Positions 58,145 through 64,000 of a stretch of DNA of 64,000 nucleotides are shown one piece after another. The stretch lies in assembly GCA_003326195.1 (NCBI GenBank), contig LXQE01000136.1, positions 453,871 through 517,870 on the forward strand. Reading direction: 5' to 3'. A program made the translations under genes and the position numbers. The notes beneath the pieces are model-generated. The model did not search any database. It saw only the letters and a program-made list of their open reading frames with translations, and was not told the DNA's origin. The stretch comes from Nostoc punctiforme NIES-2108. Its GTDB lineage: Bacteria > Cyanobacteriota > Cyanobacteriia > Cyanobacteriales > Nostocaceae. Every line of letters begins with the position of its first letter. Position 1 is the first letter of the stretch.

Positions 58145-59227
58145 GTGCAAAATAGCATGTCAGTGGCAGAACCGAATCCATATACACAGCGCAACCAGCC
58201 ACGACCAATCCGCATAGGCGTGATTGGAGTGGGTAACATGGGACAACACCACGCTCGCGTGCTGAGTTCAATGAAAGATGTTGAACTAGTCGGAGTGGCA
58301 GATATTAACGTCGAGCGAGGATTAGAAACTGCCAGCAACTACAAGGTGCGTTTTTTTGAAGATTACTGCGATCTGCTACCCCTTGTGGAAGCAGTTTGTG
58401 TAGCTGTTCCCACCCGTCTGCACTATGCCGTGGGCATTAACTGTCTGTTAGCGGGAATTCATGTTTTGATTGAAAAACCGATCGCAGCCAGTATTTCTGA
58501 GGCAGAGTCTTTAGTAAATGCCGCAGCTGAGTCTGGGTGTATCCTGCAAGTAGGTCATATTGAGCGTTTTAACCCAGCTTTTAAAGAACTGAGCCAAGTT
58601 CTAAAAACAGAGGAATTACTGGCGCTAGAAGCCCACAGAATGAGTCCTTACTCAGATCGGGCAAACGATGTTTCAGTTGTGCTGGATTTAATGATCCATG
58701 ACATCGACCTACTTTTAGAATTAGCTGCTTCCCCAGTCACAAAATTGACTGCTAGCGGTACTCGCTCCTTGGACTCTGGTTATTTAGATTACGTAACTGC
58801 CACTTTGGGGTTTGCCAATGGTATTGTTGCTACTCTGACTGCCAGTAAAGTCACTCACCGAAAAATTCGCCGGATTGTCGCCCATTGCAAAAATTCATTT
58901 ACTGAGGCAGATTTTCTCAAGAATGAAATTTTGATTCACCGACAAACAACTGCCAATTCTCTCACCGACCACCGACAAGTACTTTACAGGCAAGATGGTG
59001 TGATTGAAAAAGTCTACACCAGCAATATTCAACCTCTAAGTGCAGAATTAGAACATTTTGTCAACTGTGTACATGGTGGCAATCAACCCTCAGTAGGTGG
59101 TGAACAAGCTCTCAAAGCGCTGAGACTGGCAAGTTTGATTGAACAGATGGCGCTGGAAGATCGAGTTTGGAATCCATTAGACTGGCAATCGGAACCAAGG
59201 GTACAATCACTGACCCCGACAGCCTAG
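58145..59227 (+). CDS. Gfo/Idh/MocA family oxidoreductase
   Basis: GTG at 58145 is chosen because AGGAGA lies 8 bases upstream; ATG 58157 and an upstream start at 58121 are in frame. The ~360-residue protein has a Rossmann start (IGVIGVGNMGQHHARVLSS), the EKP motif in VLIEKPIAAS, and VGHIERFNPAF before the C-terminal substrate domain. Members oxidise or reduce sugars and inositols with bound NAD(P); UDP-sugar 3-dehydrogenases are close in style. The substrate is unknown. Confidence 0.9.
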   Translation: MQNSMSVAEPNPYTQRNQPRPIRIGVIGVGNMGQHHARVLSSMKDVELVGVADINVERGLETASNYKVRFFEDYCDLLPLVEAVCVAVPTRLHYAVGINCLLAGIHVLIEKPIAASISEAESLVNAAAESGCILQVGHIERFNPAFKELSQVLKTEELLALEAHRMSPYSDRANDVSVVLDLMIHDIDLLLELAASPVTKLTASGTRSLDSGYLDYVTATLGFANGIVATLTASKVTHRKIRRIVAHCKNSFTEADFLKNEILIHRQTTANSLTDHRQVLYRQDGVIEKVYTSNIQPLSAELEHFVNCVHGGNQPSVGGEQALKALRLASLIEQMALEDRVWNPLDWQSEPRVQSLTPTA

Positions 59228-59821
59228 AAGAAAAGGGGATGAGGGGGATGAGGGGGTAAGGTAAAATTTTCTCCCTACTCTCCCACAGCCACCAACTCAG
59301 AAGAAAACCCTAGAGTATGTTTTTAAATTTGCCATCAAGTATTTAGATCCTCCCTAGTTTTTTTACAAAACTGACTAAGGGGGATCTAAAAAATTAGAAA
59401 ACAAAACCTAGTGATTCGTTTCATTAATTTTATGAGGTTTGTAGTGAGAGATTTATCGCTCAATGTCAAGGATTAGAGCTACTTACGAACTTTTCTAACC
59501 CTCGAAATTAATGAAACAGACCCCTAGCTTCCACTTCTCTTCCTCTATTTTATAAGTTGCGATGCAACTTTTAGTGCAGCCAAGTTATACCAACTTGAAA
59601 AAAGAATGCGACAGATACATACTCCCAAACCTTTGTTCTGTCTGGCTTTCTTAATGCGTGAATTTTGTTAGCGAGTCCGCGTTTGCTTTTAGCGTCTCGT
59701 AGAGAGCGTCATTTTGAATTGGTATTACCTTGACCCTAGCAAGCAGGGATAATTACCTTTTAAAAAACTAAGGCTCAATCTTAGTAACAAGACTAGTGCA
59801 GCAATTTCAGGAATTGACTCA
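59228..59821. other. Intergenic region with two inverted repeats
   Basis: TTTAGATCC (59342) and GGATCTAAA (59382) form one hairpin. GTTTCATTAATTT (59418) and AAATTAATGAAAC (59505) form a second, larger inverted repeat about 100 bp across. A dispersed-type block (GCGAGTCCGCGTTTGC, GCGTCTCGTAGAGAGCG) lies at about 59,672-59,710. No gene is seen. Confidence 0.6.
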
Positions 59822-60445
59822 ATGCTTGAATGGATAACTAACACTATCAACTATTTTGGCTATTGGGGAATCGCCATACTAATGTTCCTAGAGAACCTTT
59901 TTCCCCCAATTCCTTCAGAATTGATTATGCCACTGGCTGGATTTACAGCAAGTCCATATCAACTAGGAGGGGCAAAGCTGAATATCATTGGTGTGTTTTT
60001 CGCAGGACTTTTGGGTTCTGTATTGGGCGCACTTATTTGGTACTATCCAGGTAAGTTTTTGGGTGAAACTCGTTTGAAAGCTTGGGCTGACAAGTATGGC
60101 AAATGGCTGGCTATATCCAGTAAAGATATTACCAAGGCCAAAGAGTGGTTTGACCGACAAGGTAAAACAGCAGTATTAATTGGTCGTCTTGTACCAGGAA
60201 TCCGCACCTTGATTTCTGTTCCCGCAGGGATTAGCAATATGCCTTTGCTACCATTTTTGTTTTACACAACATTCGGTAGCGCTGCTTGGGTGGGTTTGTT
60301 AACATACTCAGGATACATATTGGGTAGTCAGTATGAACTTGTGGACAAGTACCTTGCTCCTGTATCCAAAATCGTACTTGGCGGTTTGGTTCTAGCATTT
60401 GTTTTCTGGATATTCAAGCGCCAGTTAAGACGCACTAGAAGATGA
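59822..60445 (+). CDS. DedA family membrane protein
   Basis: The 207-residue protein has the DedA signature: FLENLFPPIPSELIMPLAG early on, the helix FFAGLLGSVLGALIWYYPG, and the conserved GRLVPGIRTLISVPAGISNM. It ends with a basic tail. DedA proteins are polytopic inner-membrane transporters, some of which flip undecaprenyl phosphate or phospholipids. Which lipid this one handles is not visible. Confidence 0.93.
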   Translation: MLEWITNTINYFGYWGIAILMFLENLFPPIPSELIMPLAGFTASPYQLGGAKLNIIGVFFAGLLGSVLGALIWYYPGKFLGETRLKAWADKYGKWLAISSKDITKAKEWFDRQGKTAVLIGRLVPGIRTLISVPAGISNMPLLPFLFYTTFGSAAWVGLLTYSGYILGSQYELVDKYLAPVSKIVLGGLVLAFVFWIFKRQLRRTRR

Positions 60446-60684
60446 AACACGGACGCTTTTGGTTTGAAAGCAGTGAAAGCAGGGGTTACATCTGGCCAAA
60501 ATTCGCCTACACTATGCCAAATAATACTAGATATGCGTTGGCAGAGCTTACCAGAGGTATCGCCGGAATTAATTTTTGGCGTATTTCTAGCTACACTTGA
60601 CGCAACCTAGAATTTCTGGTTGCTCGCATTTTTGTAAGATGAGCATGACAACTTTTTACAGTTAAGTTTGAACTAGGAGCTTTC

Positions 60685-61836
60685 ATGACAGACCAACCTT
60701 CCGCCGCTACCCCAATCAATGCTGCTGCTATACCCATGAATAGGGTGTCGGCATCGACTCCCATCAATGCTGTTAATAATACTCCCAAGCCAACCGGTGT
60801 TCCAGGGAAAACTATTCTCAGTGTTGACTTAGGCAGAACTTCCACAAAAACTTGTGTAAGTCGTGAACCCGGCAATGTGGTGTTCGTACCTGCTAACGTC
60901 AAGCAGATGTCAATCGAACAAGTACGCGGTGGTGTTTTTGAAGCCAGGGCTACTGACCCCTTAATGGATTTGTGGCTGGAGTATCAAGGAAATGGATATG
61001 CTGTTGGTCAACTGGCAGCCGATTTTGGGGCAAATCTAGGAGTTGGCCAATCTAAGGTAGAAGCTGCACTGGTAAAAGTATTAGCAAGTGCTGGCTACTT
61101 CAAACTCAGAGACGATATCTCAGTTGTACTGGGTCTGCCTTTTCTTTCCTTAGAGCAATTTGAAAAAGAAAAAGCACAATTGATTAGCCAAGTAGGTGGG
61201 CCTCATGTGTTGAACTTCCGAGGCGAATCTGTGTCGCTCAACGTCAGTAAGGTATGGGTAATGCCAGAGGGCTACGGCAGCTTGCTCTGGTCTGAAGCTC
61301 AACCCAAGAAAAACCCTGGCAGTCCCGATTTTACAAAAATATCGGTGGCGATCGTCGATATTGGACATCAAACCGTCGATCTTTTGATGGTAGATAACTT
61401 CCGTTTTGCCAGAGGTGCTTCCAAGAGCGAAGACTTCGGGATGAATAAGTTTTATGAATTGGTGTCTGCCGAAATCGAGGGAGCAGATAGTCAATCTCTA
61501 GCGCTGATTTCCGCTGTAAACAAACCCAGAGGTGAACGCTTTTACCGTCCTAAAGGCGCTAGCAAGCCCACCAACCTAGACGATTTTCTTCCCAACCTTA
61601 CAGAGATGTTTTCTCGTGAAATCTGTAGCCGTGTACTAGCCTGGTTGCCAGAACGCGTCACCGATGTGATTCTCACTGGTGGCGGTGGTGAGTTCTTCTG
61701 GGATGACGTTCAACGTCTGCTCAAGGAAGCAAAGATTAATGCTCATTTAGCAGCACCTTCCCGTCAGGCGAATGCTTTGGGGCAGTATATTTATGGAGAG
61801 GCACAATTATCCTCCAATCGCGCTGCTAGGGCATAA
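60685..61836 (+). CDS. ParM/StbA-like actin-family ATPase
   Basis: The 383-residue protein has an actin-fold nucleotide site. Phosphate-1 is SVDLGRTSTKT near residue 49, phosphate-2 is VAIVDIGHQTVDLL and the adenosine motif is ILTGGGGEFF near residue 332. A ~40-residue alanine/asparagine-rich N-terminal extension precedes the core. ParM filaments push plasmid DNA apart; chromosomal relatives exist in filamentous cyanobacteria. The partner gene starts 5 bp after its stop. No parC-like direct repeats were seen upstream, which argues against a plasmid partition locus. Confidence 0.88.
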   Translation: MTDQPSAATPINAAAIPMNRVSASTPINAVNNTPKPTGVPGKTILSVDLGRTSTKTCVSREPGNVVFVPANVKQMSIEQVRGGVFEARATDPLMDLWLEYQGNGYAVGQLAADFGANLGVGQSKVEAALVKVLASAGYFKLRDDISVVLGLPFLSLEQFEKEKAQLISQVGGPHVLNFRGESVSLNVSKVWVMPEGYGSLLWSEAQPKKNPGSPDFTKISVAIVDIGHQTVDLLMVDNFRFARGASKSEDFGMNKFYELVSAEIEGADSQSLALISAVNKPRGERFYRPKGASKPTNLDDFLPNLTEMFSREICSRVLAWLPERVTDVILTGGGGEFFWDDVQRLLKEAKINAHLAAPSRQANALGQYIYGEAQLSSNRAARA

Positions 61837-61841
61837 AGCTG

Positions 61842-62321
61842 ATGTTCCAATGGTCAAAAAAGGTAGTTAAATCCGTCACGTTCAACCCAGAGCTTGCTGA
61901 TGAAAGCTTGTTAGCGCAAGTAGAAAGTTATTTGGAAAAACAACCAGACAAGACTTTCAGCGACCTCTGTAAAGAAGCCTTATGGCAATCTTTATGTGTA
62001 CCGGAACCTGTACAACCTGCTCCACAAACAGCAGCAACAACACCGATTGATCAACAAATCGGTGAACTGCAACGTCAAGTGGCTGGACTTGAGGAACGTT
62101 TTTTTGCCAAGGGATCTAATCGTTTGGAGGCGATGGAACATCATCTACTGCAACTTTCTCAACAAGTTGCACAACTGGCGCTTATAGTCAACGATCGATC
62201 GTTCATTCCGTCTCCAAGTCAATTAGAAGTAGTAAATAATACTTCTTATACTGTTGCTACCCCTCCTCAAGAGGTTGACCCCGTAATCAGTCGCCTTAGT
62301 CAGTTTCTCGATGATTTTTAA
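61842..62321 (+). CDS. ParR-like (ribbon-helix-helix-like) partner of the ParM-like protein
   Basis: The 159-residue protein begins MFQWSKKVVKSVTFNPELAD. The strand-helix-helix pattern (VKSVTFNP, LLAQVESYLEK, FSDLCKEALWQSL) is like ribbon-helix-helix ParR adaptors. A proline-rich linker and a coiled coil follow (IGELQRQVAGLEERF, EAMEHHLLQLSQQVAQL), with an acidic tail (RLSQFLDDF). It would bind the ParM-like filament and either DNA or membrane; the basic, amphipathic first ~10 residues make membrane contact possible. The 5-bp spacing indicates an operon, which ends at the terminator at 62362. Confidence 0.82.
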   Translation: MFQWSKKVVKSVTFNPELADESLLAQVESYLEKQPDKTFSDLCKEALWQSLCVPEPVQPAPQTAATTPIDQQIGELQRQVAGLEERFFAKGSNRLEAMEHHLLQLSQQVAQLALIVNDRSFIPSPSQLEVVNNTSYTVATPPQEVDPVISRLSQFLDDF

Positions 62322-62361
62322 GGAACAATCAGGTTTGTGAGCAGTTTTGGCTCATGTTAAC

Positions 62362-62391
62362 AATCCTTAATAGTATTAACTATTAAGGATT
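62362..62391 (+). terminator. Terminator-like hairpin after the ParM/ParR-like operon
   Basis: AATCCTTAATAG and CTATTAAGGATT form a perfect 12-bp stem with a 6-base loop. The downstream T content is modest, so intrinsic termination is likely but not certain. Confidence 0.7.
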
Positions 62392-62957
62392 ATTAATGTT
62401 TATATTTTTTTAGAAAAGCGATCGCGTCTATTCAAGTTATACAGAGCGATATCCATAAAATAATTTTTATAAATCATGTTGAATATGAATTAGGAATTGA
62501 AAACTAATATTGCAAGCTCCTCTATTAGCTGAGTTTCAAGAAGCAGTTAATTTACCAATCGTTGTCAGTAGTGTCGATAACAGTCCCGACTCACTTAATC
62601 TCTGCCCTATCTTCTTCGATCCCATATTTAGTATCAACTTTCAAATCACCGATCTCCACACTAGACAACCAGCCAACGCCCAAATAACCAAAACATTTCT
62701 GAGTACCCAGTTAGCGCTCTTTTATCCCTCTGAAAAAATCAAATATTTATAGGTTGGGTTTAACTTTGTTCAACTAAGAAAATCAAGGATTCTTAGTGTT
62801 TGGTTTTATTCCTCTGTTCAAGCTACCCCTAAATTTTAAAAAATTAATCACAAATTTTGTGTTGAATATTATTAGTACATATTATTACTAGATTCTTTTT
62901 TTACTCTGCACACTGTATAAATGCTAGAATCCTCAAGTAGACAGTTAGGATACCTAG
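62392..62957. other. Intergenic region upstream of the phosphohexomutase gene
   Basis: These 566 bases hold an AT-rich region with one GCGATCGC near 62,419. An 80-codon frame at 62510-62752 lacks a plausible start signal or family and was rejected. The last ~100 bases should contain the promoter of the next gene. Confidence 0.5.
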
Positions 62958-64000
62958 ATGCCAGTTGTAGCTAACTCAATCAAGTTTGGTACAGACGGCT
63001 GGCGGGGCGTTATTGGTGACGAGTTCACCTTTGAACGCCTAGCCCTGGTCGCACCAGTTGCCGCAAAAGTATTATATGATACATATTTTTCTACGGTTGG
63101 TAGCCGAACAATAATTGTCGGTTATGATCGCCGATTCATGGCTGAAGACTTTGCTCGTGCTGTTGCCGATACTGTCAGTGCTGTCGGATTTGATGTATTA
63201 CTGAGCGAGAGCTATGCCCCAACCCCAGCTTATAGTTGGGCAGCAAAACAACTCAATGCTTTAGGGGCGCTGGTAATTACAGCCAGTCATAATCCCGGTG
63301 CATATTTAGGGTTAAAAGTCAAGGGTTATTTTGGTGGGTCAGTGCCGCCAGAAGTCACAAAAGAGATAGAAGCGCAGTTGTCGGTTGGAGTACCACTAGC
63401 AACTACCCCAGGTAAGCAAGAGAAGTTCGATCCTTGGCCCAGTTACACCCAAGCACTAGAAGGTAAAGTTGATATTGCCAAACTTCGAGAAGCGATCGCA
63501 TCTGGCAAATTGACGTTATTTGCCGATGTCATGCATGGCGCTGCGGCTGGCGGATTGGCGAGACTACTAGGCAATCAAGTCAAAGAAATCAACAGCGATC
63601 GCGATCCCCTATTTGGTGGCGGTGCGCCGGAACCCTTGCCAAAATACCTTTCAAAGCTTTTTGAAGTCATCAAGGCTGACCGAGAAACCGATAAATCAGG
63701 TTTAACAGTGGGGTTGGTATTTGATGGAGACTGCGATCGCATTGCAGCAGTGGATGGAGAAGCTAACTTCCTAAGTTCTCAGGTATTAATCCCGATATTA
63801 ATCGACCATTTAACCCTGCGGCGCGACTTTAAGGGTGAAATAGTTAAAACTGTTAGTGGTTCCGACTTGATGCCCCTTGTAGCAGCACTACATAACCTGT
63901 CAGTCTTTGAAACAGCGGTTGGTTATAAATATATCGCTGACAGAATGTTAGTAGCAAAAGTGTTGCTGGGTGGCGAGGAGTCGGGGGGAATTGGCTATGG
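62958..64000 (+). CDS. Phosphoglucomutase/phosphomannomutase, N-terminal part (runs off the window)
   Basis: The ATG at 62958 opens a frame of 347 codons with no stop before the window ends. The protein begins MPVVANSIKFGTDGWRGVIG. The catalytic phosphoserine loop is TASHNPGAYLG and the metal-binding loop is DGDCDRIAAVDGE. A GGEESGGIGYG sugar-binding segment appears at the very end. It interconverts hexose-6- and hexose-1-phosphates, feeding glycogen and nucleotide-sugar synthesis. Which hexose it prefers cannot be read from this part. Confidence 0.93.
   Translation, partial: MPVVANSIKFGTDGWRGVIGDEFTFERLALVAPVAAKVLYDTYFSTVGSRTIIVGYDRRFMAEDFARAVADTVSAVGFDVLLSESYAPTPAYSWAAKQLNALGALVITASHNPGAYLGLKVKGYFGGSVPPEVTKEIEAQLSVGVPLATTPGKQEKFDPWPSYTQALEGKVDIAKLREAIASGKLTLFADVMHGAAAGGLARLLGNQVKEINSDRDPLFGGGAPEPLPKYLSKLFEVIKADRETDKSGLTVGLVFDGDCDRIAAVDGEANFLSSQVLIPILIDHLTLRRDFKGEIVKTVSGSDLMPLVAALHNLSVFETAVGYKYIADRMLVAKVLLGGEESGGIGY

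Noticed and set aside
60446..60684. Possible parC centromere upstream of the ParM-like gene
   Set aside because: I searched by eye for iterated direct repeats of about 10 bp and found none.
62510..62752. 80-codon frame before the phosphohexomutase gene
   Set aside because: It uses a weak non-ATG start, lacks a ribosome binding site and matches no family I recognise.

Overview
This window looks like a piece of the chromosome of a heterocyst-forming, filamentous cyanobacterium of the Nostoc/Anabaena group. The signs are psbN and psbH, PSRP-3/Ycf65, a split atpB-atpC pair, very frequent HIP1-type GCGATCGC octamers, heptanucleotide tandem arrays (TAATGAC, GGGCATT and TTTGTCC types) and short palindromic repeats scattered between and inside genes. 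This placement is inferred from gene content and repeat types; no database search was possible.

Positions 1-13,300 form a surface-polysaccharide region on the + strand. It starts with the 3' end of an RTX (calcium-binding) protein. Two tandem paralogues follow, each a TPR domain fused to a GT2 glycosyltransferase. Then comes a tight run of sugar-modifying genes: an SDR epimerase, a NovU-like methyltransferase, an RfbF-like cytidylyltransferase, a PIG-L deacetylase, an RfbC-like epimerase, a PhyH-like dioxygenase, a second SDR and a DUF4910/M28-like protein. Together they could make and attach an unusual modified deoxysugar.

Positions 13,300-14,635 are gene-poor, with a MITE-like hairpin element and a 55-residue ribbon-helix-helix protein. 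Positions 14,636-27,660 are a secretion and signalling cluster: TpsB, TpsA, a decayed second TpsA, an exported TPR-CHAT (caspase-like) protein, a DUF928 protein with a tandem-repeated N-terminus, a CHASE2 hybrid histidine kinase, and a REC-histidine kinase that overlaps it by 4 bp. The TpsA and CHASE2 kinase genes carry short genomic repeats inside their reading frames.

Positions 28,300-47,600 are mostly housekeeping: psbN/psbH, tatA, pth, rpsU, a slipin, folP, tpiA, a GTPase, hisF, ruvB, a TPR protein, a HAD hydrolase, DUF29, PSRP-3, a WD40 protein kinase with an unusual N-lobe, a large SPFH protein, atpC and atpB.

Positions 47,600-64,000 hold a PEP-CTERM protein, a SirB1-like protein, a START-like protein, a membrane protein with MscS-type conserved helices, pyrE with a small co-directional gene, a CAU-anticodon tRNA, a CNNM/CorC-like transporter, queC, a Gfo/Idh oxidoreductase, a DedA protein, a ParM-like actin with a ribbon-helix-helix-like partner (possibly a chromosomal CorMR-type cytoskeleton), and the 5' part of a phosphoglucomutase/phosphomannomutase gene.

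The observations most worth following are the repeats inserted in frame in signalling and adhesin genes, the ParM/RHH pair, the CHAT-TPS-CHASE2 cluster, the sugar cassette, and the kinase lacking its usual beta-3 lysine.
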